NCBI RefSeq assembly: GCF_000143535.2
Contig: NC_037312.1
Location: 1,612,001 to 1,676,000 of the forward strand
Reading direction: 5' to 3'
DNA length: 64,000 nucleotides
Origin: Botrytis cinerea B05.10
Taxonomy: Eukaryota > Ascomycota > Leotiomycetes > Helotiales > Sclerotiniaceae
Below, piece by piece: positions 24,809 to 37,910 of the stretch. The number at the start of each line of letters is the position of its first letter. Positions within the stretch are counted from its first letter, which is position 1. The notes below the pieces were generated by a model. The model was not told the DNA's origin. It ran no database searches and saw only the letters and a program-made list of their open reading frames with translations. A program made the translations under genes and the position numbers.

Positions 24809-25194
24809 TGCCTGTTTGGAGTGAAGGGGGCGAAGTCGGGAGTGAATGAAGAAATCGATGTGTGGATGTTCCAGATGTTGGAGGATCTTCCCAACCCCGA
24901 GGCTGCAATTGGAGAAAAGGGGGCGAGTGCGAGTGGAAGTGGCTTTTATGTCCAAGGGAGATCGAGATCAGGATCAAGACCAAGATTCAAGTCAAAGATC
25001 CGAGAATGAATCAAAATAAGAAAATCTGAAATATCGGATTGGTGACAACAATAACAGAACACCATATTAATATGTAAATTTCGCACTGGAAGCTATACCC
25101 TATCGTTCTCTAGCTGCAGACCAGTAAAGGCGGGGGAGGATGATCTTACAAAGCGGCCCAAACCGAGCCGGGCGGGAATCAAAAATGGATGGTA

Positions 25195-25217
25195 GGGTGG
25201 TAGGGAGGTAGGGAGGG
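25195..25217 (+). other. G-quadruplex motif
   Basis: Four GGG runs at 25195-25197, 25203-25205, 25211-25213 and 25215-25217 with loops of 5, 5 and 1 nt. This satisfies the G3N1-7 rule on the plus strand, just upstream of the C-rich block. Confidence 0.7.
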
Positions 25218-27005
25218 AGGTGTACGTATGCAGAGGAGAGTGTATGGCAAGAGGGAGAATGCTCGAGTAAGATCAACAGGTAATTCGTCTACTTATCATT
25301 CATTCTCTCTCTCTTCGTCTTTGCATCTCTCTCATTCTCTCGCTCTCCATTTCCATTTCCATTTCCATCAACCCAGATATGACCATGTGCAATGATGTGA
25401 TAGATGATACCACCACATCATACCGACCCAGCATGTATAACGCAACACCCAACTCCCTTCCCTTTCCTTCCCTTCCCTTCTCATGCCCTCCACGACAACG
25501 CCAAGCCCCCTTTTGCCCTTCCACATCCGACAGATGTCCATCAAAAGTTACACCCCGTCCCGGCTCCCATCTCTTCATTGCTCGGCTTTCTATCCTCGTG
25601 CTGTCTCCAGCAGATGCGTGTGTTAGTCACACTCCCCTCGATGCTTCACAAGCCCCAATCCCCGCCAGAAACCTCATACAAAGGGGAGCGCCACAACCAA
25701 GGCGCAGTACCTTGGCACGAGCAATGAACCTCCTCTTGGCTCCACTCAATGCTTTTGCTCCCCCCTCAAGCTTTTCTGTAACCTCTGCTCAAGACTTGTC
25801 AAGCACGACAAGAAAGTCTTATCTCTCGCTTTGCTTACCTACCTAGTACCAATCCCTAGCCCTCTTTTCCCGAATCCATCATCATGCCAACCCCGCCTCA
25901 CCTCATCCTCATCCTCACTCCACTCCACCCAACTCCCATCCCCAGACCATTTATCCTCACCCCTCCACGATACAACATCAGCGACTGCATGCACCACCGC
26001 AACCAACCCTTGGCATCGCATACCGGCACATCTTTCATCCTGTCATTCACCTCCCTCTATCTCCTCCCCATCCCTCCAGGCCCTCCAGCTGAAAACACAC
26101 CACTCTCCCCTCGCTCGGCCCACGTACCAAGCCTGCCAGCACGTCGAACTATTTGCGACTATCTACACGGTCGCTACTTCTAGACTCCCAAACTCCCAAT
26201 TTCCCAATCCAGTTCCTCATCGCACTCCCCCAAAGCATGACTCAATTCTTGACAAATCGAATCATCCACCAAACCAAAGTCCCCAGCAAACATCGTGCAA
26301 ACAATTCTCACTAAAGCACATGTATACCTGTATGTCTATGTCTCACCCCTGCACAACCTGTATACCACCCTCCGACGCAAGTAAGTACCCCTCCATCTTC
26401 CCCAAACAGGAAAATCCCCCCCCCCAAAGGCCCCCCGAGATACAGATACCTCGGGTATCTTTCGGATCGTCTACCTAGATATGAACATCGAAAATCTCTC
26501 GGAGATGGTCAATTTACTTGTGCAGATCGTCGAACGATCTTGGGTAGGTAGTACAGCTTCTTTATCTCGATCAGGAGTCTTGTTGGTATGGATATACTGC
26601 ATCGGAAAGTAGGATCCATTTAGTGGCATCATTCAGCAGCATCAGAACGTCATGTTTGTATCAAGTTCATTAACACCCAGCAGCATATCTGATAGCAGAA
26701 TTTACATAAAAGTCTTACCAATTGCCTAATATACTGTCTATCAAAACACGCTCTAGAACTGCCTCCAACTGAATGATAGTCCAATAAGGCGTCTTGAACC
26801 GCAAAGCAATGATAACATAGTCCAAACCCAGATACCTTTAATGACAATCCAACGTTGACCCATTATCCACATATGCCAGTGCCACACTTCATGTCTAAAC
26901 CACCTAACTACTTTCCTATTTCATATCTAGTTCAGCCCTGCTACTACCGGCCGCAACAACCTTATCTCCACCTTTCTTTCCATCTCCTTTGCTCTTCGAT
27001 TCTCA

Positions 27006-27047
27006 CCACACCACACCACACCACACCACACCATGCCATGCCATGCC
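27006..27047. repeat. CCACA/CCATG pentanucleotide array
   Basis: Five CCACA units (27006-27030) pass directly into three CCATG units (27031-27045). A similar TCATA/ATATC tract follows at about 27211-27245. Both are in non-coding DNA. Confidence 0.9.
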
Positions 27048-27912
27048 AACAAGCTACCTACTTCCCGAAAAATCCGTTTGTCAATACCCACCGCACCTCT
27101 CCCAACCAGTCAGCATTACACCACTGCCACTACCCGCCCTACCAGTAAACATCCCAACGACTTGCACGTGCATTCCCCCATCCCAGCCCTTCAAACCATA
27201 CCATGCCACAGCATATCATATCAAATCATATCATATCATAACATCCCATGATCTCATCCCCAAACTCGGACCGCTATTCCAGCGCTCCGGCTCCTAGCCA
27301 AAATACATACCCAGGAATTCACCTCCCATCCTCCAATCCCACGCCATGTGAAGCAACCAATTTCCCACTCCCGCAAAAAGCAAAGATGCCATATACGCCA
27401 CATCACAACGTCCTCATATCCTCACCGCCAAGTCTCAGGATCTAATGCATGATAAGCGCATAACCCCTAGCCATAAATATGTAGATATGGAGTGTGGCTG
27501 CAAAAAGGCATGGTATTGATTAGTATAGGTAATGCTCACCGCTCAGTTCAAAGCGAATTAGCCAATAGTAAGTTGGCGAATTCAATAGAACCCAAGCTTT
27601 AAAAGAAAAGAAAAGAAAAGAAGAAAACGATATTAGATCGCAAGACTTGCAGAATGAAATCATTTTATCGACTTGTTATGAAGTGAGAAGAAGATGTGAG
27701 GGTTAAAAATGACCAGGTTGGGGAAAGAGGTAAGTCGATACGACAAAAGCCGCAAATGTATGGATAGATTTTGATATCATATGCATCAGCAAGTATCATG
27801 TAGCCATGTACCATTTTTTCGATGTCATAATACAATAATTTTACAACCCCACCGCACCAAATGTACCCATTCCCACATCCGTATCCTGTGCCGTGCCCAA
27901 TCTGATAACCTA

Positions 27913-29120
27913 TTACCTTTTCCTTCTGGAATAAAAGGTCAAATTTGCTCTCGCGCTCGTACCAGTCTTATGTACCAAGTTCCTCTTTTCCCAAACTGAA
28001 CTCTTGCCCTCTACCACACTGATAATCTCCTCAGCAAACCTTTGTGCGAACATTCCACGCCCACTACTCCTCGATTGTTTCTTGCTGGCCGAATCTAATA
28101 TCCATTTGATTGCTTGTCTTCTCCTCTGCCTCACGCCCAAGGGCACGGGAATTTGAAGAGAAGCTCCACCACCTGCGGCACCTTTCTGAGAACGGATACG
28201 TAGGAGAGGAGCTATGGAGTCGATAGCGGTAGTAAGATAGAGAACGGGATTTAGAGGGAGGTGGGATGGTGGGGGTGTGCCCGGGAGGAGGGGTTTGGCG
28301 GGGTTGGGTGTTGGCGGGGAGGCGGTTCGGAGATGGTTCAGTATGAATGACATGTTCTGCATTGAAGACATTGTAAATTAGCAAATTGTTTTGTGACATC
28401 AAAACATAAATCCCATGCGCAGCGAGTAACGCAAAAGGAAAGAACTAACGAGCCTACCCTCTGGGCAACGCTCTTCTTGCCATGCTGCATCATCATGTTC
28501 GTAACCTGCGAAACGACGGGATCATATCTATATTTGAGGTTGTTGTTCGAAGGAATCGGTAGCTCTGGGAGTCCAAACTTGTGACCATCGATTGTAAGAT
28601 CAGAGGCATTCGCGCCGTTTTCCAAATGACCGAGACGGCCAAGAGCCATGAGATTGGCAAAGGAGATTTCCTGGGAGAGGGCAGACGCGGATTGCGTATC
28701 TTTGATATCTTCTTTGATCACTTCTGGAGCCTTGTCCTTTCCTTCTTGGTCTCTCTTAAGAATCTGTGCATGTGGTTAGTAGCTGACATATTTTGGTATC
28801 ACAATGCTTCTTCATTTTTCAAATATGATTGGTGAAATTGAACCCTCAGGAAATAATGCACATACATCTTGAACATTTGTACTCTTTCCCATGTCAGGAG
28901 GAGTCTCTCCAGTAATTTCAGCCATGTCTCTTGCCTCTTCACTGACGTGGCCGGCTACATCTTCATCAGATCCATTTCTTGGAGGTTGCTTCCCCTCTGC
29001 GAAACCTCGACGAATTGCCGGGGCGATTTTGAAGAAAGCAGGATTTCGAGGTGCGACAATTGTTCGTGGTCGAACGGTCAGTGACCTGCTTGCGCTGTGA
29101 AAGTTCAATCGTGGAGGCAT
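27913..29120 (-). CDS. RSM7: Mitochondrial small-subunit ribosomal protein uS7m
   Basis: Exons 29120-28866, 28763-28458 and 28356-27913 give 334 residues, all junctions in phase 0 (introns 102 and 101 nt). The first about 45 residues are basic and Ser-rich, fitting a mitochondrial presequence. The conserved uS7 part starts near residue 165: DPVVSQVTNMMMQHGKKSVAQR, then ..FILNHLRT, YLTTAIDSIAPLLRIRSQKGA.. and VPLGVRQRRRQAIKWIL, ending with FAEEI.. and RNLVHKTGTSARAN. These are the hallmark uS7 motifs that contact the 3' major domain of small-subunit rRNA. It acts in the mitochondrial ribosome. The spliced model restores continuity at VAQR-NMSFIL. Confidence 0.94.
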
Positions 29121-29853
29121 TGTTGTGGATGTTGTGAAATCCAGATATTTATTACTCCGCACTTGATATCAACTTCGAATTGATGCACTAACCAAAATTT
29201 CGTGTGGCTGCCTAATAAGGCATCAAATCCATCTTGGGCAATGACGATCTTTCTTGGGCTGAACCACAGAACCATAACGCTGGGTCTGAATATTCTTGTC
29301 AAACAACATGGATCAAGGCTAGAACAATATTTTAACTCATTTATGGAGTTTGATGTGTGTTACGGTGACATTGAGTTCCTTTGATGGCGTCGACCTCTGC
29401 TTTTTGCACGTTTGATAGTAAGAAGTTCACTTAAATAACCACCACACAGGTCATAAATTGATGTGTAAGTGAGTATCTAATCCATTCCATGTCTTAATAA
29501 TTCAGAGAGAACCTCCACTTTTATTGCTAGTACCAAGTTCTGGAACCATTCCATGATTCGAAGAGATAAAAGATATTCCATATCCAAAAAACAAGCTTTT
29601 CCACACCACCTCCCAAGAAGAAAAACATATCAGGAAAACTGTTGGGAATAACATGTACGCATTCAAACTCCAGCGCCCTTGCTGTCCTGTAAAAATCCAC
29701 GGCGAAAACCATCCGACGCCTGAAGTATTATTGGCATTCTCTCATCCTTGCCGAAGCTGCAGCAAACGGCAAATTATCCTATTATCATCTCTTATCCTAC
29801 AGGCTAAATCGAATCGTCGGCCGCAGTATCGGTAGTTCTAGGTTATGTTGAAA
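29121..29853. other. Intergenic region, no gene seen
   Basis: About 0.7 kb between the start of RSM7 and the 3' end of the dsRBD-like gene. It holds the RSM7 promoter. No frame over 65 codons and no family signal. Confidence 0.6.
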
Positions 29854-30267
29854 TTACCACCCAGTTCGAATTTGAGTGGGTGAGGTTGGGCTCGATCCAG
29901 TCAAACGATTGAGTGCCACTTCTGCTGCGTCCTCTTTCGCATTGTTGACGTACTGCCCATCATACCAGAATCGTGCAGAAATGTTCTGGCCCTGTACAGT
30001 TACCGTGCTAGACCATGCTGTTCGTCCGCCTGTAACAAGTGTTAGAGTCGGTTATCTGGAGACTCGGTCTTGAGTTGGAGGTGGAATAACATTACCTCTT
30101 CTATCTGACACGATCTGAAATACTGGAGGACGAATTTGTGCCTCGCGACATCTCTCTTCAGGGAATCAGTCAATTTGATGTTCAGTATTCTCAGCACGAA
30201 TTGCTTCATTACCTTCGAGCTTCTCTTGCCATGTAGCTGAGCCAGAACTGTATGATGAATAAGACAT
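29854..30267 (-). CDS. Small stand-alone dsRNA-binding-like protein
   Basis: Three short exons, 30267-30213, 30155-30096 and 30029-29854, give 96 residues. The introns are 57 nt (GTAATG..AAG) and 66 nt (GTAATG..TTACAG) and keep the frame. Almost the whole chain resembles one dsRBD: an N-terminal helix with TWQEKLEERCREAQI, a strand with PPVFQIVSD, then GGRTAWSSTVTVQGQ and SARFWYDGQY, and a C-terminal helix NNAKEDAAEVALNRL, where the Ala-rich AKEDAAEVAL pattern is the strongest dsRBD signature. The Lys-rich KKxxK helix start typical of strong RNA binders is not evident, so it may be a degenerate or protein-binding dsRBD. Nothing else is fused to it. The exons are too short to show up as a long open frame. 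Fold call is inference from pattern; function unknown. Confidence 0.72.
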
Positions 30268-32812
30268 CTTAGATGGTGATTTCGTACTAGAAGATCTGAA
30301 AGTGTTCAAGCTCTTGAGCTAGATCTGAGATTGAGTGCTAGTGATGTGGAGGAGAAACAGTGGGGAGCGGGTTCGGGAATGGCGTTATACTCCGCAGGAA
30401 TTGAAGCTGGTCTTATAGATGATCCGCATGTACTCTTCACGAAGGAGGAGGAGTGTTGGAAATGATGTGAAACTGTGAGGTGGCAGTCAAATAAAGTTGG
30501 ATTGCTCTGCATCTGCATACCCATGTGCAACACGGCAGCTTGACTCTGGAATTTGTCTCGGCGTGATGAAATATATTTCAAAGAAGTAACGTCGATCGCC
30601 CGTAGCTTAGAGCCGTGTGTGTTGTCTCCATCGGTGGTTAGGACAGCTCATGTGCGACCTCCTACTGACGACTTCGGTAAAGTGTAGAAAAAGCAATTTG
30701 AGGCTTGAGACAGTAGCAGTGAGTGGAGATGCTCCAGCCAACGCTGGAGACACCTGCAGTAATTCGCAGTCTCGGATCGTCATGCGGCATTGGGAGACTG
30801 AAATGAAAGCTGGCATATATGTGTATGTATGTATGTGTGGTGTGTATGGAAGTATGTGGGGTGGAAGGCAAAAGGTGCATATAGAGGGGCGGACCATATG
30901 CAAGAAGGTGACGATAGAAAAAAAAAGCTCTCCATAAAAGAAGCCCAATAAGAGTGCAAAATGCCGAACCTTGCAATAAAAAAAATGAGCTGCAGGAAGA
31001 AACACCCGAGATATAGAAAGTATTACTACCTCTGTTATTAGCTGATTCCAGGCCAATGGATTAAGTACTGAGACTTGATATCTCTCACCAGATTTGATTT
31101 ACTTTTTTCTCGAAAAGGAAGAATGATAAGTTTGTAGGACCTGGGACTTTCTATCCCAGTACCTATAATCTTTGCAAATCTAGATATGCCATAATAGACA
31201 AAGCCATATATCATCCGGGAGTCGTACGATATGATTGGTCAATTCGGAGCATTGAAAAAGATGTAATGGTGTGCCAGACTTCCATCTTCAATTTCCTTCT
31301 CTTTCCCACTACTGTAGATTCCCGGAGAGATGAGATCGAGGTGTCTGCAGGAACGGGTGCTTACATACATATTTATACATATTGATCAATGATCTTCAGG
31401 GTAGGTTGGGGTAAAAGTGCATACCCCGGTGATAGCAACGGATAAGTACATCTGTACATAGAATCAAGCACTCAGCCCTGCGGCTTCTTCAACGGTGAGT
31501 CCACCGCTTCTCACTTCACCGCCCTGATGTGCCAACCAGATTCCAGAAGCCTGGATTAGACGTTTATGAAGATGAGCAAAGGGTGTGTCTAGCTTCACGA
31601 AACCTGGAGAACGGATAGATACTTGCATTTCGTCTAGAAAGACTTGGAAATAACAGTCGTACAGCAGGTATTTTCAATTGGGATTCCCAAGTGAACTGAC
31701 TGTGTCGCCTCGACAAATGTTGAAGGAATGAACAGCTTACTTCGTAGAATAGAGGTAGCCCGCAAAAGTTACCTAGAGGATAACATGCGGCAGCCCGTCG
31801 GGTGTTCCGCTTACTTAACCGCCGTAGAATTTGTTGGATCGACGGAGCTCTCCCGTCCAACAAGGGAGTTGATAATGAGGGAGACCGTGAAGTACACAAC
31901 CTAATAATGAAACATTCTGTTGATAGATAATATTGCGTGGCGGCGTGAGAGAAGGACAAGTATATTCAAGCCTTGTCCATCAACACCTGAGCAGCCCTAT
32001 TTTCGACAGCGCATTGACTGGATCTAGAACCTGTTGCTGCCCAAGTGTTCGCAAATCTGAGGATAATTGAAGAGTTACTCATCAATATCATTCTATCGTC
32101 GAACGACAGGTACTAGGATGTAATTTATATTACTCGGCAGATTCTGGTGGGTTGACAATCAGGAACGGGTTTTCCGTACTCGTTTCAGCGATTTGTATCA
32201 CCAATTCACCAATTTCATGTGACACGTGTGAAATTGGCAGTGCGACCTATTCGATGTCTAGAACCATGGCACGTGACTGTAGGATACACCACCAAATCAT
32301 GCTCACAGCACCGTGAAGTGGCTCGGGTGGAAAGAATGTTATCCTCAGGTACGAAGGGACAACGATGAGACAGGGACAGGGAAACGTTGTGAAGATACAA
32401 AAACAGCAAAAGCAACAACAATCTACTCTGGACCGCGCAATGGCATGGGAGAACGCATTGAAGCAATAATCGGAAGAGATGGGGTCCAGCTGATTAATAA
32501 TTACCGTAATCTGGAGAACTTCACGAACACCAAATTAGCAGGTGTGAACCGGTATAGCCTAGGCCTAGTTGCCGTGCCTCGGTCCAAAGAATGTGGGGAA
32601 AGGAGCTCGTTCCCTACGATACCAACCATTTACTATTTTAATGTCTTCCATACATATTTTGTTCTTAGACTTCGAATCATAATTGCTCTTTTGAATCATA
32701 TTATTAGACATAAAGAAAGATATTAGAATAGATCGTTCATTTACTTTGACACACTTGATAGAACAGCCAAACCTACATCTCACCACATCGTTCGTTAGCA
32801 ATCCTCGACATC
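30268..32812. other. Intergenic region, no gene seen
   Basis: About 2.5 kb between the dsRBD-like gene and the nitronate monooxygenase. Frames of up to 149 codons overlap each other on both strands without family signals or plausible splice continuations. The last part holds the promoter of the nitronate monooxygenase. Confidence 0.55.
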
Positions 32813-34046
<1,234 letters not shown>

Positions 34047-35788
34047 TTGTATAGTATCTCCATGTATGTATTTTAGCATTACCATAATGATTGTATTGAT
34101 ACCCTTTACATCTGGTTTCCCTACAATATGCCCTGAAACTTCAACTTCTGTGAAATCGATCCACGTATCATAACACCAACATCACTGGAAAAACTTGTCT
34201 GCGTTGGTTTGTTCTCCTTGTCATCATTCATATAAGAATTGAGTTTAGTCCCTCTATCAGTCAGAAGAGTACCACGATCAAAACCAGCAAGGTTAAAAAG
34301 AACCTCCACCCAGAGGCATCTATCTGCTGAGAAGACAAAGACCGAGAAGGCTGACTACTGAAGAGGATGTGGTTCCAAGAACTTGTTCATTAGCAACTTC
34401 AACTGGCACATTGATGATGAGTGCTCTACTGTGACCTCGAAGAGTTCGGTGACATTAAAGGTGCCGTCTCTTGAGACGCAACGCAAAATCAAGAGAGCGA
34501 TTACAAGACCTGCGCAAGGTAGCTTGAGTATTCTCACCATCCAATCTAAAACTTGCCACTAATGCTACCCAAGAATGAATAAACAAGCATTTTTTCGGCA
34601 TCAACGCCAGAAGCCTTTTCTTTTTCCAAATCACTCAATCGTTGTTTAGTGCCACTCCTGGATCGACATTTGATCTAGCAGGACGACTCATAGTCTGTCG
34701 GGGCTTCGACAACATGCGATGGCATTTTTTTTTCTTCTTCTGGAACTTCAAATCAAAACGGACACATCAAGTTGCCCGAAAGGTATATTCATTAGATGCC
34801 CCTTGGTTCTGCAATACCTTTAAGACTATTACTCAATAGGCCCGCAACACTTATCAGTCGGTAACCGGAAGTCATTGTGGTTATGATGTTTGATTCACAA
34901 CCGTTCAGCTGAGAATGTCCAAGTATGAACAAATCTCATCTGAGATCTTATACACTCGAGCGAGAAGATAACGTGTCTCGTTTCTATAGGATTTTGGATG
35001 GAAGAAAATATGCAAATATACTTCATGGGCGAACTTCGCGGCTTTTATACTGACAAGTTGATGGGGAAATTTTTGATACGAGGATTTGCAGTGATGTAAT
35101 GGGAACCCTTGGGTACAGTCTCTGTGTATGTTCTCGGTGTTCTATTTGAAGTTCCAATGGTATCATATTTCTTAATGATATTCCATGTAAGCGGCAAACC
35201 ATCGATCTGGAATTCGATCACTGCACTGGTGGGGCGATTTGAAATTTGAAAGGTTTGGGCGAAAATGGGCTGTGTGTATTAGGTATTTATATTCTTTTAT
35301 TTTTGGGGACTCTAGAGTAATGGAGATATAGGGAGTCTCACAAGCTGGTGTGCGCAGCCGATACAAGGAGATTTTCGGGGGGTTTAAAGTTGCCTCTAGG
35401 AACTCGTTCTACTTGCAGACTGTGCTGTGTGTTAAAACTCCCTGTTTTGCCATGATTCAACACTTTCACGTCACACTCAAAGCAGGAAAATAACAAAGTG
35501 TGCCTCTATAATTTGTATGATTTAAAAACGCGCAATCATTTTGTTAAAAGCCAGGCTAAGAGAACAACTCATAGTCCATTCGCTCTCCACAATCTTCTGA
35601 AAAAGTAGGGGAAGAGAAACTATAAAACCCAACGCTGTTAAAATTTCGTGCGTCGTCTTAATCGTCTTCAACGGGCGAAACGTTCTCACGCATCATGACC
35701 GATATCTAATCCGCCATGAAATATCCCTCGCGCATCATGATATCCCACCGCCATTCCAGTTACCCAAACCCGACCCCCCAATCATTCT
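34047..35788. other. Intergenic region, no confident gene
   Basis: About 1.7 kb between the nitronate monooxygenase and BTB genes. A 61-codon minus frame at 34540-34355 begins with a signal-peptide-like stretch (see findings); otherwise nothing with a family signal. Confidence 0.5.
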
Positions 35789-36997
35789 CTATCTCTGTCT
35801 TGCCACCTGGTGTGCCTGCATCTGAGTTCTCCGGCCCATAAATGACCAATACCATGTCGGCTGATCATGTTGCACTCTGCATCCCTTGCTATACTGCTTT
35901 AGAGTATCATGCTGCCAGTAAGCAGCATCGACATCCTTACCATCCTTTGGCTTAGAAACGCTCATACAGTCAAGACAGAGACCATCAAAATGTTCTTGAA
36001 CCTGCTTACCAGTTCTTTCAATCGACGAATCGCTCAGACGGAAGAGACATTTATAACACGCATTCTCGGGCTTGTCGCACTCGAATTCATCGAAAGTATC
36101 GAGGATTTCCTGGGCTGAATTCTTCATATGACTTTCCAAGGGCCAGATTCCCGTATGCGAGAGGCCTTTGCAGTATTCGAAAAGAGAATCTTTCTTGCAT
36201 TCGCAACTCTGCTGAAGGAACACACCGACGGGCGTGAAGAGTCCTTTGAGGATTTTACAGCGAAGATTACCCTTGGCGCCGTTGAGTGCATCTGCACTGT
36301 ACATTAGCAATTGATCTGAGTAAGAGTAATGCGCCAACTTACGAATGATAGTGTGATCAAGATGAAGATGCTGGTGCTTTGTTGGGTTTCTATCTTTGAT
36401 GTGATCTGCTGTTCCATACACCAATTTCTGGGTCATGTACATGAACTCCCTGGGAAAGTCCAGCTCCTTGGCAAGATAGATGAGCCGACTCATCGCATTA
36501 AGATCCAACTCCCTGTACTTCTGACGATTCATCCATTCTCTAGCCCAGCTCGACTTACTCAACTTGGAGATATCCCATTCGCGGTTTCCACACACTTCGA
36601 TGGCCTCATATACGTCCACAACTTGAAGATCATGCATCTCATCAACCATGACATTGTGAACGATGCGAAACCAAAGTTCCAAACTCTTCAACGTGCCAAA
36701 ATAGACGGGTACGGTGGATGATCTGCTCTCTCGGAAATGTCCCCGAAGTGAGGCATCCCACACTGGAGAACTCTCACTGAGAACCTTCTTTGAGACCTTG
36801 TAATGAGCGATGGTAGTTTCGATGGTGGACTTCTCACCAGTCACAGGGTGTCTCGTGATCTCCTCCTTGATGAGATGTATCGATATATCACCTTCAGGAT
36901 CGATGACTATATCATGAGGTATCTATCGCTCTATCAATATTGCGCCACCTGCGGATCTGGACTAGATACTCACTCTTGTTTCGGCTGGAGTGGCCAT
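35789..36997 (-). CDS. BTB/POZ domain protein
   Basis: Exons 36997-36970, 36906-36343 and 36291-35789 give 364 residues. The tiny first exon (MATPAETRV) joins in frame to IIDPEGDISIHLI. The N-terminal part is a BTB/POZ domain: the DPEGDISIHL strand, YKVSKKVLSESSPVWDASL (the usual self-association segment) and the following helices to about residue 110. The rest is unassigned but Cys-rich towards the C terminus (CECKKDS, CYKCLF, CLDC), which may bind metal. The 51-nt second intron (GTAAGT..GTGCAG) is in frame and open, so retention would add 17 residues. Fungal BTB proteins of this type usually occur as large families of unknown function; some bind Cul3. Confidence 0.82.
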
Positions 36998-37910
36998 TGT
37001 TGTTTTGATTCTTCTGTATTTGAAGACGTTTCGATTGAGTTGATGTAGAAGGAGCGGAACTGAAAATACTAAGATCGAGAGATCGAAGCAGATGAGTTGG
37101 AGATGGAGGAGGCAAGATTGGAAAGGAGATTTTTTTGAAGAATACAAAGTCGAGATATATAGCGAAGAAAGTGGGGAAGCGAGGGTGGGAGTCTGAATAC
37201 TATCAGAAAGTGAGACGAAATGGGGAAAGGTGAGACGTAGGTAGAGAACACAGCAACATTGGAGGTGAATAGACAAGACAAACGTAGGGTGTGAAAGCTC
37301 AAAGAATAGGAAATATAACAGTCTATACCAGTGCACAAACACCAGAGAGTCCTTCAAACTAACACTCATTGTCATCTAGACATGTATATGAAATTTTATT
37401 GATCCATCTCTTCTAGCCTCTAAAACGACCTAGCAATGATAAATACTACTTACTGTACTAGAAGTAAAGCAAAGATGAGATATCTAAACAACCCCAAGGA
37501 CGCACTGAGATCTCTCCCTTCCTATAAAATAGCCAAAGATGCAACGCTAAATTTACCAACGCAAATAAGACATTTATTAATCAATCTTCAAAGTGACTAT
37601 GTAGTCATCTCTTCAATATCAGGGTATCTCGAACACATCTCTCAAATTATCTTCCTCCATCCCAAGTCAAATTATCCATCCATAATCCGAGGTCCAGCGA
37701 CCCCCAAAAGGATAAAAATAAACCATCAAAATAGCAAAACTGGGGTCGCTCCCAGAAACATCGGCTTTCCGTACGTTTTTTCTGTTACACACCAACTCAA
37801 CAGGCGTTCATTTGGAACACGGACTTGCCTACTGCGCCATCAGGCCCGTGAGTTGGTGCTGGTAGTAGGCGATTCTTTATATGTATAGGTAATAAGCGTG
37901 GGTCGCATAT
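36998..37910. other. Intergenic region, no gene seen
   Basis: About 0.9 kb between the BTB gene start and the 3' end of the membrane-protein gene. The minus strand just upstream of the BTB start (36998-37375) is pyrimidine-rich, as expected for its leader. The 150-codon plus frame at 37436-37888 shows no family signal. Confidence 0.55.

Larger units (their letters stand above)
23945..27912. other. 4-kb gene-free block with repeats and strong C bias
   Basis: No frame here has a recognisable family. About 24120-24700 is likely promoter and leader of the Usp gene. Several simple repeats and a G-quadruplex motif are listed separately. From about 25430 to 27450 the plus strand is strikingly C-rich and G-poor: 25441-25500 has 31 C and 4 G, 25861-25920 has 30 C and 3 G. 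The open frames of 150-215 codons within it (25379-25846, 25831-26478) are Pro/Ser/Thr-rich by-products of this composition. Fungal leaders are often CT-rich on the sense strand, so an unannotated plus-strand transcript is possible. Confidence 0.5.

Noticed and set aside
25379..26478. Plus-strand frames of 107-215 codons in the C-rich block
   Set aside because: Pro/Ser/Thr-rich by-products of base composition, overlapping in several frames, with no conserved motif or convincing splice structure.
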